Assembly (NCBI RefSeq): GCF_000284415.1
Contig: NC_017059.1
Coordinates: 3,253,165 to 3,287,085 of the forward strand
Direction of reading: 5' to 3'
Origin: Pararhodospirillum photometricum DSM 122
GTDB lineage: Bacteria; Pseudomonadota; Alphaproteobacteria; Rhodospirillales; Rhodospirillaceae
Length of the DNA stretch: 33,921 nt
Numbering within the stretch: the first letter of the stretch is position 1; each line of letters opens with the position of its first letter. Shown piece after piece: positions 6,273-15,258 of this stretch. The notes beneath the pieces are model-generated. The model saw nothing but the letters and a program-made list of their open reading frames with translations. It was not told where the DNA came from and did not search any database. The position numbers and the translations under genes are program-made.

Positions 6273-7391
6273 ATGGGCTCTTTTTGCGCAAATATCAGGC
6301 AGAGTGACCGGGCAGTCTGCCCCGCCACGCGGCAAAGAAACATTCTAGCCGCGGCCGCCTTCGGCGTGTCCGGGTTCATCAGCCAGCTAGGTGGGGATGC
6401 CCCCGCCGTGTTTGGTCTGGCTGGCGTGCCCGAAAACGCGTTGGGCCAGCCCGACGTGGCCCTCGATCTCGGGGCGTACTGCGCCATGATGGAGCTGGCA
6501 GCGGCCGAGACCCGGCATGATAATTTTGGGTTGTGGTTTGGCCAGCAGTTCCAGCCCCACGCCCTGGGGTTGATCGGGGACATCGCCCTAGTCTCGCCCA
6601 CCCTGGGGGCGGCCGTCGAAAATCTAGCGAGCCTCTTTCCCTTCCACCAGCAAGCGACAGAAACGCGGCTGACGGCGCACGGCGATCTCTTGTCGTTGGA
6701 GTATCGCATCCTCGACGGCCATATCCTGCGGCGCCGTCAGGATGCGGAACTGACCATGGGGATGTTCGCCAACGTTTTTCGGGCGTGCCTGGGGGCGGGG
6801 TGGGTCCCGGAGGAAGTTCATTTCGAGCACCCCCGGCCGCTGATGGGGGAGGAGCATCAAAAGGCGTTTGCCGCCCCGGTGCACTTTGCCCAACGCACCA
6901 ATGCCGTGGTCTTTCACGCCCGCGACCTTGGTCGGCGCATGCCTGGAGGGGACTTGGCGCGCCTGACCGAGTTGCGGGCCCGGCTCATTGCCCTGACTGG
7001 GGGGACCGGGGTGACGCCATTCCTGGACCGGGTGCGCGCCGAAATCCGCAGCCGCTTGCCCGAGGGGGCGCCGCATGTCGAGGCCGTGGCGGCGGGTCTG
7101 GGGGTGGCGCGCTGGACCTTGCAACGGCGTTTGGCCGACGAGGGCTTCAGCTTTTCCGCGCTGGTCGATCAGGTGCGGCGCGATCTGGCCTTGCACTATG
7201 TGCGCCAGCCCCACATCCCTTTCTCCGATCTGGCGTTTTTTCTGGGGTACTCCGAGCTTTCGGCTTTTACCCGGGCCTTTGGCCGCTGGTTTGGCGTCTC
7301 GCCGACCCGGTTGCGTCAGGCAAGCCAGGGGGGAGAGGCAGGGGGAAGTCTGGGGAGGCCGGCCTCCCCAGACCCCTCCTTTCCTGTGTGA
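6273..7391 (+). CDS. AraC-family transcriptional regulator
   Basis: A 372-residue regulator. The N-terminal ~220 residues resemble the arabinose-binding-type sensor domain of OruR/ArgR-like AraC members (for example LGAYCAMMELAAAETRHDNFGLWFG, LGLIGDIALVSPTLGAAV). The C-terminal ~100 residues are an AraC HTH pair: VEAVAAGLGVARWTLQRRLADEG then FSDLAFFLGYSELSAFTRAFGRWFGVSPT. The ATG at 6273 follows AGGGG by about 7 bases and lies 3 bp after the PadR-like stop, so coupling is possible unless the terminator at 6183 acts. The last ~20 residues (GGSLGRPASPDPS) are encoded by a copy of the dispersed palindrome and are not part of the HTH. The effector is unknown; the hydrolase downstream is a candidate target. 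Confidence 0.87.
   Translation: MGSFCANIRQSDRAVCPATRQRNILAAAAFGVSGFISQLGGDAPAVFGLAGVPENALGQPDVALDLGAYCAMMELAAAETRHDNFGLWFGQQFQPHALGLIGDIALVSPTLGAAVENLASLFPFHQQATETRLTAHGDLLSLEYRILDGHILRRRQDAELTMGMFANVFRACLGAGWVPEEVHFEHPRPLMGEEHQKAFAAPVHFAQRTNAVVFHARDLGRRMPGGDLARLTELRARLIALTGGTGVTPFLDRVRAEIRSRLPEGAPHVEAVAAGLGVARWTLQRRLADEGFSFSALVDQVRRDLALHYVRQPHIPFSDLAFFLGYSELSAFTRAFGRWFGVSPTRLRQASQGGEAGGSLGRPASPDPSFPV
7348..7373. repeat. Dispersed palindrome, copy 1 (perfect, 13-bp arms)
   Basis: Arms GTCTGGGGAGGCC and GGCCTCCCCAGAC meet without a loop. It lies inside the 3' end of the AraC-family gene and is followed by CCCTCCTTTCC, a weak terminator tail. It belongs to the same family as the copies at 17137, 20025, 24336, 24384, 29636, 31189 and 31265. 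Confidence 0.85.
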
Positions 7392-7458
7392 AAAGCGGTT
7401 CCCCGGGGTCAGGTCTCGTTCTAAGGTTCCCGTCCTGGCCGTCATGAGGGAGGAGCGG

Positions 7459-8956
7459 ATGCGTAAAGGGAGAGTGCTGTTGGCGATGGGGCTTGCGGTC
7501 GCCGGGTTGGCGGCGGGGCTCGGGTTGGCCCACCTGACGGCCCCGGCGCCAACGTCCCCCCCCGGATCAGCCCGAGGCTATGGCCTGGACGGCGGTGCGC
7601 CATCGTCCGTCGTCGTTGCCACTGACCCCGTGGCGGGTCAACGGGGCGGAGGTCTCGTTTGCCGACTATGTTACCCGGACTCACGCCGCTCTCGACGCGG
7701 CCCGGCGCGGCTGGGAGCCCGACGACGTCGTGCGCGCCCAGCACGTCGAGGCGGTGGCGCCGCGCGAGTGGCCGCTGGCCGAGGCCTGCCAGGGCAAGGC
7801 CCGGGCCGGGGTGCTGTTGATTCACGGCCTGAGCGATACCCCGTATTCCCTGCGCGATCTGGGCGATGTTCTGGCCGGGCGGGACAGCCTCTGTTTGCGG
7901 GTGCGCTCGATCTTGCTGCCGGGGCATGGCGGGGTGCCGGGGGATCTCCTCACGGCCACGGCCGAGGACTGGCGCCAAGCGGTGCGTTATGGCGTGGCGT
8001 CCTTTGCCGGCGATGTGGATACGGTGCACCTCGTCGGCTTCTCGCTGGGGGGGGCTCTGGCCCTCGATCTGGTGCTCAAGGGGGCGCCGACCACCCCGGC
8101 GGTGGGCTCTCTGGTGTTGCTAGCGCCGGCGGTGGGGGCCGACAACCGCTTTCCCGTTCACAAGATTCCTTTTGGGTTTGATCTGTTCAAGGGGATCTTG
8201 GCCTTGGCCTCGGGCTTCACGCCCAAGGGCGAGTGGCTGCGCTTGAACGAAGACCTCGACTTCGCCCGCCATGAGTCCTTCCCCTTGGTCGCGCTCCAGG
8301 AGTTGATGACGGTAATGGGGGGCTTGTCCCAGGCACCGCGGCCTTTGACCCAGCCGGTGTTCATGGCCTTTGCCGCCGAGGATCAGGCGGTGGACAGCCA
8401 AGCGTCGCTCGACTTTTTCCGGGCTTACGCCCCCCATCCCAAGAGCCGCTTGCTGTTGTCGGCGGCCCCGGCGACCCTGGCGGCGGCGCCCGAGCGCTAT
8501 GCCGACCTGCCGCGCGAGGATCCCCGCATCACCTGCTTGCAAGGGGTGGGGCCCGACGCCCAGCCGCCCTCGCGCGAGGCCAGTTGCACCGCCTTGCCCA
8601 GCGCCCTGGCCCTGGCCTGCCCCTATGGCAGCGGTCCCGATGGGTGTTTGGTAAGCAGCGGTCATTTGGCCCCGCCCATCGCGCCGACCAACCCGCATTA
8701 CGGCGCCGGGGGTGACTACCGCAACTGTTTGGGTTATCTTTCCGCTCACGATCCCCAGCGCTTCTGCGCCTGCGTGCCCGATCCGCAACGCCGCGCCTCG
8801 GCCTTGTGCCAGGACCAAGCCTTGCTGCCCGGGACCTTGCGTCAAGGTGAGCCGGTCGAGGCCGATCTCAAGGCCGAAGGCAGCGTGATGGCCCGCCTGG
8901 GCTACAATCCGCACTTCAACACCTTGGCGGAGGCCGTGGTGGCCTTTTTTGAGTGA
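7459..8956 (+). CDS. Signal-anchored alpha/beta hydrolase, frame broken at a C8 run
   Basis: The body (ATG-equivalent 7580 onward, 458 residues) is a serine hydrolase: oxyanion-side LLIHGLSDTPYS (79-90), LLPGHGGVPGD, nucleophile elbow VGFSLGGAL (Ser155), AAEDQAVD for the acid, and a C-terminal NPHFNTL for the His. Just upstream in another frame is a good start (ATG 7459 after AGGGAGGAG) encoding MRKGRVLLAMGLAVAGLAAG, a signal peptide or membrane anchor, and a Pro-rich linker. The two frames join if one C is dropped from the eight at 7556-7563, giving a continuous 498-residue exported or membrane-tethered enzyme. As written, the leader frame does not reach the catalytic domain, and the body would start at a poorly served ATG (7580). 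This may be sequencing error, slippage or true frameshift. Substrate unknown. Confidence 0.85.
7556..7563 (+). repeat. Homopolymer run of eight C at the frame junction
   Basis: The run T-C8-GG separates the signal-peptide frame from the hydrolase frame; changing it by -1 or +2 restores one reading frame. Such runs are prone to slippage and to base-calling error. Confidence 0.8.
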
Positions 8957-8966
8957 AGGATGACGG

Positions 8967-8985
8967 GGGGAAGAAAATCTTCCCC
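8967..8985 (+). terminator. Possible terminator after the hydrolase
   Basis: Perfect hairpin GGGGAAGA, loop AAA, TCTTCCCC just after the stop codon, but no T-tract follows, so termination efficiency is doubtful. Confidence 0.4.
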
Positions 8986-8990
8986 TCACC

Positions 8991-9018
8991 TTGACCTGGG
9001 AAAGGAACGCGATACTTT
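8991..9018 (+). promoter_or_regulatory. Candidate sigma-70 promoter of the ACP-like gene and addA
   Basis: TTGACC (8991-8996), 16-nt spacer, TACTTT (9013-9018). The -35 is good and the -10 weak. The start would be near 9025, about 43 nt before the ATG at 9068. Confidence 0.45.
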
Positions 9019-9067
9019 GGGAGGGGATGGTGCATGAGACGGCCGAAATGCCTGCCCCGGAGAGATC

Positions 9068-9415
9068 ATGAGCTTTGATCGCGATACTGCCGAGGTCAAG
9101 AACTGGATGAATATGTTCCGCTGGGTGGTCAAGCTCATCCGGGATGAATATGGGATCAGCGAAGAAAAACTCACGCGCCACGCCCATATTGATACCGATA
9201 TTGGCTTGTCAAATGAGCAGTTGGAAGAGGTGGTGGAGATTATTTCCAAGTCTTTTTCTATAACCTTCCCGTCGGGAACCCTTGATGAACTGGTGAAATT
9301 CGAGGAGCTTTGCATGCTGGCCGCCTGGATGCACGGCTTGTACAAGCGCCCCGAATACCTGGGCGATGCCTATGTCGCAGCGGTCGTCGCCTTGAACCCC
9401 CGCGCCCAGGCATGA
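9068..9415 (+). CDS. Small acyl-carrier-protein-like protein (DUF1493-like)
   Basis: A 115-residue acidic, helical protein. The stretch ISEEKLTRHAHIDTDIGLS followed by NEQLEEVVEIISKSFSITF matches the helix I-II layout of the carrier-protein fold and resembles small DUF1493 proteins. The usual DSL phosphopantetheine site is not present: DIGLSNEQL has a serine one position away, so carrier function is unproven. The ATG follows GGAGAG by about 4 bases. The gene is visibly more AT-rich than its neighbours (GATGAATATG, TATTGATACC, TCTTTTTCTATAACC), suggesting a different origin. Its TGA overlaps the addA ATG (ATGA), so the two are translationally coupled. The family call is tentative. Confidence 0.65.
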   Translation: MSFDRDTAEVKNWMNMFRWVVKLIRDEYGISEEKLTRHAHIDTDIGLSNEQLEEVVEIISKSFSITFPSGTLDELVKFEELCMLAAWMHGLYKRPEYLGDAYVAAVVALNPRAQA

Positions 9416-12400
9416 GCGACGCCTCGACGGCCCAGCGCCGCGCCGCCGATCCCCAGGCCTCGGCCTGGGTCGCAGCCAGCGCCGGAACCGGGAAGACCAA
9501 GGTTCTGACCGACCGGGTGTTGCGCCTGCTGCTTGATGGGGCCTCCCCCCAGCGCTTGCTGTGCCTCACCTTCACCAAGGCCGCTGCCGCCGAAATGGCC
9601 AACCGTATCTCCGGGGTGTTGGCCGGCTGGGCCATCATGCCCGAGGCGGCCTTGCACCAAGCCTTGGTGACTCTCCTGGGCCGGCCCCTCGACCCGCTGG
9701 CCGATACCGCCCTGACCTTGCGGGCCCGGCGCCTGTTTGCCCAGGTCCTTGATACCCCGGGCGGGCCGCGCATCCAGACCATTCACGGCTTTTGTCAGGC
9801 CTTGCTGCGCCGCTTTCCCCTGGAAGCCGGGATCGCGCCGCATTTTGATATCCTTGACGACCGCGAGGCCCAGGTCCTGCAAGGCGCCGCGCGCGAGCGT
9901 CTCGCTTTGGTCGCTGACGCCGACCCCGACGGGGCCCTGGCGCGCGCCCTGGCCGAAATCTCGCCCCGGCTCGACGAAGCCCGTTTCGACGACCTGCTGG
10001 CCGATCTCCTGACCCGGCGCGGGCCCTTGGAAGCGGCGTTGGCCGCCCATGGCGGCGGTCTGGCCCTGGCCAAGGCGGTGGCCCACCACCTGGGGGTCGA
10101 GCCCGACGAAACCGCGCACGACGTGCTTGCCCGCGCCTGCGCCGAGGAGGCTTTTGACGGCCCCGCCCTGCGTGCCTGTCTGGAGCCCCTGCTCAATGCC
10201 GGCTCTGACAAGGATGCCGAGCGCGGTGCCCTGATGAGCGCGTTCCTGGCCGAGGCCGACCTCGACACCCGGGTGGCGCTGTTTCCCGCCTATGCGGCGG
10301 CCTTCCTCACCAAAACCGATGAGACCCCCGTCAAAACCCTGTGCACCAAGGGCGTGGAAACCCGCTATCCCGGCACCCGCGATGTTCTGGCCGCCGAGCA
10401 GGTCCGGGTGGTGCGGGTGCGCGAGCGCCTGCGCAAAGTGGCCACGGCCCGGGCGACCGGTGCCTTGATGGTGCTGGTGGCGGCGGTGCTGGAGGACTAC
10501 CGACGGCGCAAAGCCGCCCTGGGTCGCTTGGACTACGAAGACCTGATCCTCGCCACCCGGCGCCTGCTGGAAGAAACCGGGGCCGCCGCCTGGGTGCTTT
10601 ACAAGCTCGACGGCGGCCTGGACCACCTTTTGATCGACGAGGCCCAGGATACCAGCCCGGACCAATGGGCCATTCCCCGCGCCCTGGCCGACGCCTTCTT
10701 CGCCGATGTCGCCACCTGGACGCCCGAGCGGCCGCGTACCGTGTTCGCCGTGGGCGATCGCAAGCAGTCGATTTATGGGTTTCAAGGGGCTGATCCCGAG
10801 GCCTTCGAGGCCATGCGGCAGCATTTCGCGGCCCAGGTCACTGCGGTGGGCGGGCGGTTCGAGGGGGTGCCGCTCAACGTTTCCTTCCGCTCGACCCGCG
10901 CGGTGCTGGCGGCGGTCAACGCGGTGTTCGCCCGCGATCCGGCCCGCGATGGCGTGGTGCTGGCGGGGGAGGACATCACCCACGTCTCGCACCGCGCCGA
11001 CGATGGCGGGCTGGTCGAGGTCTGGCCACCGGTGGTGCCGGAAAGCCGCGCCGAGGCCCAGCCCTGGAAGCCGCCGGTCGAGCGTATTCGGACCGAAAAT
11101 GCCCGGACCCGGTTGGCGCGCGTTGTCGCCCAGCGCATTCACCACCTGACCCGGAGCCACGACCTCCTGGAAAGTCAGGGCCGGCCGGTGCGGCCCGGCG
11201 ACATCATGGTGCTGGTGCGGCGGCGCGGCGGGTTCGAGACCGATTTGGTGGGCGCCCTCAAGGCCTTGGGGGTGCCGGTGGCCGGCGTGGACCGCTTGGT
11301 GTTGACCGAGCAGATCGCGGTCATGGATCTGATCGCGCTCGGCAAGGCCTTGTTGCTGCCCGAGGACGACCTCACCTTGGCGGCGGTGCTCAAGGGGCCA
11401 CTGGTCGGGCTCGACGAGGACGCCCTCTACCACTTGGCGCGCGATCGTCCCGCCGGGGTGCGGTTGTGGTCGCGGCTACTGGCCCATGCCGGTTCGGCCT
11501 CGGTGTATGGCCAGGCCCTGGCCGTTTTGGACCCGCTGCGCGCCCTGGCGGCGCGGGTAACGCCGCACGACTTCTATGCCCACGTCCTGGACGGTCCCCC
11601 CAACGGCCGCTGGCGCCTGCTGGCCCGCCTGGGACCCGAGGCCGAGGATCCCATCGACGAGTTCCTGGCGCTGACCTTATCGCATGAGCGGGTCGGGCCG
11701 CCCTCGTTGCAGGGTTTCCTGACGTGGTTGGAGCAAGGCGGCATCGAGGTGAAGCGCGACTTGGACCAGGGCGAGCCCCAGGCGGTGCGCATCATGACCG
11801 TGCACGGCTCCAAGGGCTTGCAGGCCCCCATCGTGTTCCTGCCCGATACCATGGGCAAGCCCATCGGATCCGAGGTCTTGTTGTGGGACCACGACGCCGA
11901 CAAGCGGCCCTTGCCCTTGTGGTGTCCGTCCCGGGCCGATCGCGACGACATCGTGACCGAGTTGTTGGAGCAGGCGCGGGCTCGGCGCGACGAGGAATAT
12001 CGCCGGCTGTTGTATGTGGCCCTGACCCGGGCCGCCGATCGCCTGTATGTGTGCGGTTGGGAAACCCGCCGCGCCGCGTCCCCGGATTGCTGGTACCACT
12101 TGGTGTGGGATGCCTTGGACGGGCAGGCCGAAAGCGTGGAGGATCCCCAACTCGTCGCCGACGGCGGGCCCCCGGGCGCCGTCTTGCGTCTGCGGGTGCC
12201 CCAGGTCCGCCCGGTCACCCCCAAGGCCGATGCCGAACGGCGCGGCGTGGCTCCGGCCCCCGCTTGGCTCACCCGCCCGCCGCCCGCCGAACCGCGCCCG
12301 CCGCGTCCGCTGGCGCCGTCCCACCCCGACGAGGAACCCCCGGCCCGCTCCCCCCGGGCCGACAGCACGGTGAGATTTCGCCGGGGGCGGCTCATTCACC

Positions 12401-12885
12401 GCTTGTTGCAGGTTCTGCCCGACATCGAGCCCAGCCAGCGCGCCCAGCAAGCCCGGCGATGGCTGGCCCGTCCCGCCTGGGACCTGGATCTGGCAACGGT
12501 GGAGGCCCTGACGGGCGAAGTCATGGCCGTCCTTGACCATCCGGCCTGTGCTGCCCTGTTCGGTCCCGACTCGCGGGCCGAGGTGCCGCTGGTTGGCCGG
12601 GTGGGGGAGACCATCGTCAGCGGCCAAGTAGACCGCCTTGCCGTGCGCGAGGACGGGGTGTGGGTGGTGGATTACAAAACCAACCGCCCCCCGCCCTCAC
12701 GGGTCGAAGACGTCGATCGCGGCTACCTGCGCCAGATGGCCGCCTATCGCGCCGTGCTGCGCGAAGTCTTCCCCAATCAAAGTGTCCACTGCGTGCTCCT
12801 GTGGACCGACGGCCCCCACGTCATGCCCCTCCCCACCACCCTCCTGGAACACGAAGCCAACCGCCTGTTGGGCGTTGGTCGGTAA
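9412..12885 (+). CDS. addA: ATP-dependent helicase/nuclease AddA (double-strand break repair)
   Basis: Large subunit of the AddAB (RecBCD-like) helicase-nuclease that resects double-strand breaks for recombination. From the ATG overlapping the upstream stop it has 1157 residues. UvrD/SF1A motifs in order: I WVAASAGTGKTKV (Lys28), II LLIDEAQDTSPDQW (Asp409-Glu410), III VGDRKQSIYGFQGADPEAF, IV LNVSFRST, V IMTVHGSKGLQAPIVFLPD, VI RRLLYVALTRAADRLYVC. The C-terminal RecB-type nuclease shows FRRGRLIHRLLQ, GQVDRLAV, VVDYKTNR (Asp1087, Lys1089) and QMAAYRAVL. The longer open frame back to 9310 overlaps the preceding gene and is rejected. In alphaproteobacteria addB normally lies immediately upstream; here an ACP-like gene takes that place and addB is not in the window. 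Confidence 0.95.
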   Translation: MSDASTAQRRAADPQASAWVAASAGTGKTKVLTDRVLRLLLDGASPQRLLCLTFTKAAAAEMANRISGVLAGWAIMPEAALHQALVTLLGRPLDPLADTALTLRARRLFAQVLDTPGGPRIQTIHGFCQALLRRFPLEAGIAPHFDILDDREAQVLQGAARERLALVADADPDGALARALAEISPRLDEARFDDLLADLLTRRGPLEAALAAHGGGLALAKAVAHHLGVEPDETAHDVLARACAEEAFDGPALRACLEPLLNAGSDKDAERGALMSAFLAEADLDTRVALFPAYAAAFLTKTDETPVKTLCTKGVETRYPGTRDVLAAEQVRVVRVRERLRKVATARATGALMVLVAAVLEDYRRRKAALGRLDYEDLILATRRLLEETGAAAWVLYKLDGGLDHLLIDEAQDTSPDQWAIPRALADAFFADVATWTPERPRTVFAVGDRKQSIYGFQGADPEAFEAMRQHFAAQVTAVGGRFEGVPLNVSFRSTRAVLAAVNAVFARDPARDGVVLAGEDITHVSHRADDGGLVEVWPPVVPESRAEAQPWKPPVERIRTENARTRLARVVAQRIHHLTRSHDLLESQGRPVRPGDIMVLVRRRGGFETDLVGALKALGVPVAGVDRLVLTEQIAVMDLIALGKALLLPEDDLTLAAVLKGPLVGLDEDALYHLARDRPAGVRLWSRLLAHAGSASVYGQALAVLDPLRALAARVTPHDFYAHVLDGPPNGRWRLLARLGPEAEDPIDEFLALTLSHERVGPPSLQGFLTWLEQGGIEVKRDLDQGEPQAVRIMTVHGSKGLQAPIVFLPDTMGKPIGSEVLLWDHDADKRPLPLWCPSRADRDDIVTELLEQARARRDEEYRRLLYVALTRAADRLYVCGWETRRAASPDCWYHLVWDALDGQAESVEDPQLVADGGPPGAVLRLRVPQVRPVTPKADAERRGVAPAPAWLTRPPPAEPRPPRPLAPSHPDEEPPARSPRADSTVRFRRGRLIHRLLQVLPDIEPSQRAQQARRWLARPAWDLDLATVEALTGEVMAVLDHPACAALFGPDSRAEVPLVGRVGETIVSGQVDRLAVREDGVWVVDYKTNRPPPSRVEDVDRGYLRQMAAYRAVLREVFPNQSVHCVLLWTDGPHVMPLPTTLLEHEANRLLGVGR

Positions 12886-12960
12886 CGCGAGGGGGGCTTA
12901 CTTCGACGATACGGGGCTGCCGCCCCGCGTCGCCGAGGCAAACACCCCCCCCGCGTCCCC

Positions 12961-15012
12961 TCAAGCCGCGCGCAGGGTGTCCAGGAAGTGGGCGAGTTGC
13001 TTGCGCAGGGTTTGGTTTTGCTGGGCCAGGGTTTCGGCGGCGGTGAGGACATGGTGGGCCGAGGTGCCGGTGTCGCGGACCCCGGCCTGGACGCCGACCA
13101 CGGCTTGGCTGACTTCCTGGGTGCCGCCGCTGGCCTCCTGGATGGTGCGGGCGATTTCCTGGGTGGCGGCGTCTTGCTGGCCGACGGCTCCGGCGATTTC
13201 GGCGCTCAAGGTGTTGATGCGGTCGATGGTGCCGCCGATTTGGGCCATGGCGGCGACCACGCCCTGGGTGACAGCCCGCATGTTTTCGATTTGATCGTGG
13301 ATGTCGGCGGTGGCCCGCTGGGTCTGGGTGGCCAGGGCCTTGACCTCGCCGGCGACCACGGCGAAGCCTTTGCCGGCCTCGCCGGCGCGGGCGGCCTCAA
13401 TGGTGGCGTTGAGGGCCAGCAGATTGGTTTGGGCGGCGATGGAGGCGATGAGATCGACCACCGTGCCGATGCGCCCGGCGGCCTGGGCGAGGGAGGTCAC
13501 GTGGTCGTTGGTTTGGCGCGCTTCCTGGGCGGCGGTACGGGCGATGTCGGCGCTTTCCTCGACGCGCCGGGCGATTTCCTGGATGGAGGCCGACAATTCG
13601 TCGGCGGCGCCGGCCACGGTTTGCACATTGCCGCTGGTTTGCAAGGCGGCGGCCGAGACAGCGGTCGCCTGTTCGCCGCCTTGCTGGGCCACCCGCGACA
13701 AGGTGCGCGCGGCGGCTTCCAGGGACTCGGCGCTGGTGGCGATGGCGTGGGTCACCGAGGAGACTTCGCGCTCCAGGGTTTCGCCCATGCGTTGGAGCAG
13801 GGCTTGGCGTTCCTGTTCGGCGGCCAGGCGTTCGGCGTCGCGGTCGGCCTTGAGGGTCTCGCCCTCTTGCAAGCGCTGGCGGAAGACCTCCAAGGCCCGG
13901 GCCATGGCGCCCAGGTCGTCGCCCCGTCCGGTGCCGGGAACGTGAGTCGCAAGGCCGCCCTCGGCCAAGCTCACCGTGGCCTGGGTCAGGCCGCGGATCC
14001 GGCCCAGCAGGTGGCGCAGCAGGACAAAGGCCACGGCGGCGCTGGCCAGCAGACTCGCGCCGGCGCCGGCCAGCAGCCAGACGAAGGCCTGGCGCTCGCG
14101 GGTGATCACGGCGCTGGTTTGGGTCCGCAGGTCGCCGATCAGGGTCTCTTCGACCTCTTTCATGTGGTTGATGCGCTGGGAGGCGGTGGCAAACCACCCG
14201 GGGCCTGTGGCGCCCTTGAAGACGCCCATCAGGCCGCCCTCGGCGACGAGGCGGCGCAGGGCCTCGACCGCTTCTTGATCCGCTCCGGCCACCAGACGGG
14301 CATAGGTGTCGGCCAGCGCGGGCTCGGCCAGATGCAAGAAGCTATCGAACAGGGCATCTTGTGACGCCCCAAGGGCCAGGAAGCGGCGATACAGTCCGGG
14401 ATCGAAGCGCCCGGCGCCAAAGCCCTGGGCGCCCACGGCCCGCTCCTGGCCGGCCAGTTCCTTCCCCCGCAAGAAGAGCATCAAGGCGGTGGCCCGGGTT
14501 TGCAAGGGGCCATCTCCGGCTTCGCGCGCCATCAGGTTGGTGGCGTCAAGGAGGGCGTCGATCAGGCCGGAATAATAGGCAAACGACTCGGCCGGGGGTA
14601 GGGAGACGGACAAAGAGGTTTCGCGCACCTGGGCCAGCCGCCCGAGATCCTGGCGGGCGCGCCCGATCGCCTCGCTGGTGGTCTGCGGCCCCAGAGCCTG
14701 GAGAGCCTCCTCGAGGGCGCCGACGGTCTGGGAGGTGGCTTTGTGCTGGGCTTCAAGGGGGTCGCGGAACTGCTGGCCCTTGCTGCCGAGGTACAAGGCG
14801 GTGCTGCCGCGCTCTTTTTGCAACTCGTGGACCAGGGCCCCCAGGTGTGCCGAGGCCTCGACCATCTTCTGAAGATGCGAAACACTGGTGTACCGCTGGT
14901 AAGCAACATTTAAATCGTAACACAACACAGACAAAAGGACAGCGAGGGGAACCAGCACGGCCACCCAAAGACTAGTCGAAACGGACAAACCCCAGGGTCG
15001 TTCTGATGTCAT
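12961..15012 (-). CDS. Methyl-accepting chemotaxis protein with NIT sensor domain
   Basis: Inner-membrane chemoreceptor of 683 residues. TM1 is about 14-33 (LWVAVLVPLAVLLSVLCYD). The periplasmic part (about 45-300) carries LGALVHELQKERGSTALYLG, a hallmark of the NIT nitrate/nitrite-sensing domain. TM2 is about 310-332, then HAMP, then the signalling domain with the hairpin-tip sequence NATIEAARAGEAGKGFAVVA. There is no C-terminal CheR-binding pentapeptide (ends HFLDTLRAA). The ATG at 15012 is preceded by GAGGAAA at 7-base spacing; the longer frame to 15093 is unlikely. Ligand by family: nitrate/nitrite, unverified. Divergent from a histidine kinase gene across about 245 bp; no che genes are adjacent. 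Confidence 0.92.
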   Translation of the reverse strand: MTSERPWGLSVSTSLWVAVLVPLAVLLSVLCYDLNVAYQRYTSVSHLQKMVEASAHLGALVHELQKERGSTALYLGSKGQQFRDPLEAQHKATSQTVGALEEALQALGPQTTSEAIGRARQDLGRLAQVRETSLSVSLPPAESFAYYSGLIDALLDATNLMAREAGDGPLQTRATALMLFLRGKELAGQERAVGAQGFGAGRFDPGLYRRFLALGASQDALFDSFLHLAEPALADTYARLVAGADQEAVEALRRLVAEGGLMGVFKGATGPGWFATASQRINHMKEVEETLIGDLRTQTSAVITRERQAFVWLLAGAGASLLASAAVAFVLLRHLLGRIRGLTQATVSLAEGGLATHVPGTGRGDDLGAMARALEVFRQRLQEGETLKADRDAERLAAEQERQALLQRMGETLEREVSSVTHAIATSAESLEAAARTLSRVAQQGGEQATAVSAAALQTSGNVQTVAGAADELSASIQEIARRVEESADIARTAAQEARQTNDHVTSLAQAAGRIGTVVDLIASIAAQTNLLALNATIEAARAGEAGKGFAVVAGEVKALATQTQRATADIHDQIENMRAVTQGVVAAMAQIGGTIDRINTLSAEIAGAVGQQDAATQEIARTIQEASGGTQEVSQAVVGVQAGVRDTGTSAHHVLTAAETLAQQNQTLRKQLAHFLDTLRAA

Positions 15013-15183
15013 CACAATTTCCTCGCTGTTTTGCGCCAAAGCGAGCAGCCAATTTGCAAAAGCTCCCCCCAAGGGGTGGAGGAACCCACGCAATAGTCAA
15101 AACCATTTTGCGGTTTTTTTGTGAGTGTCGATCCGCCCCGAGGAATTTCGCGTGAAAGGAAACCCCTCGCCGCGAGAAGACGC

Positions 15184-15211
15184 TGCACCATCGCGGGAAA
15201 GGCGGTATAAA
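15184..15211 (+). promoter_or_regulatory. Weak promoter candidate for the PAS histidine kinase
   Basis: TATAAA (15206-15211) is a good -10; the -35 position, 17 nt upstream, is the poor CTGCAC (starting 15183-15184). The predicted start near 15218 leaves a ~40-nt leader to the ATG at 15259. Confidence 0.35.
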
Positions 15212-15258
15212 AGAGAGAGGTTTTTGAGATCTTTTGCTCCGATTCGGAGAGACACGCC

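Noticed and set aside
5085..6335. 416-codon minus-strand frame across the PadR-like gene
   Set aside because: No domain pattern; the plus-strand gene has a promoter, ribosome-binding site and winged-helix pattern.
9370..11433. 687-codon minus-strand frame opposite addA
   Set aside because: All UvrD motifs lie on the plus strand; the reverse frame is compositional.
12912..12927. Hairpin CGGGGC-TGCC-GCCCCG between addA and the chemoreceptor as a terminator
   Set aside because: Only six pairs and no T-tract in either direction.
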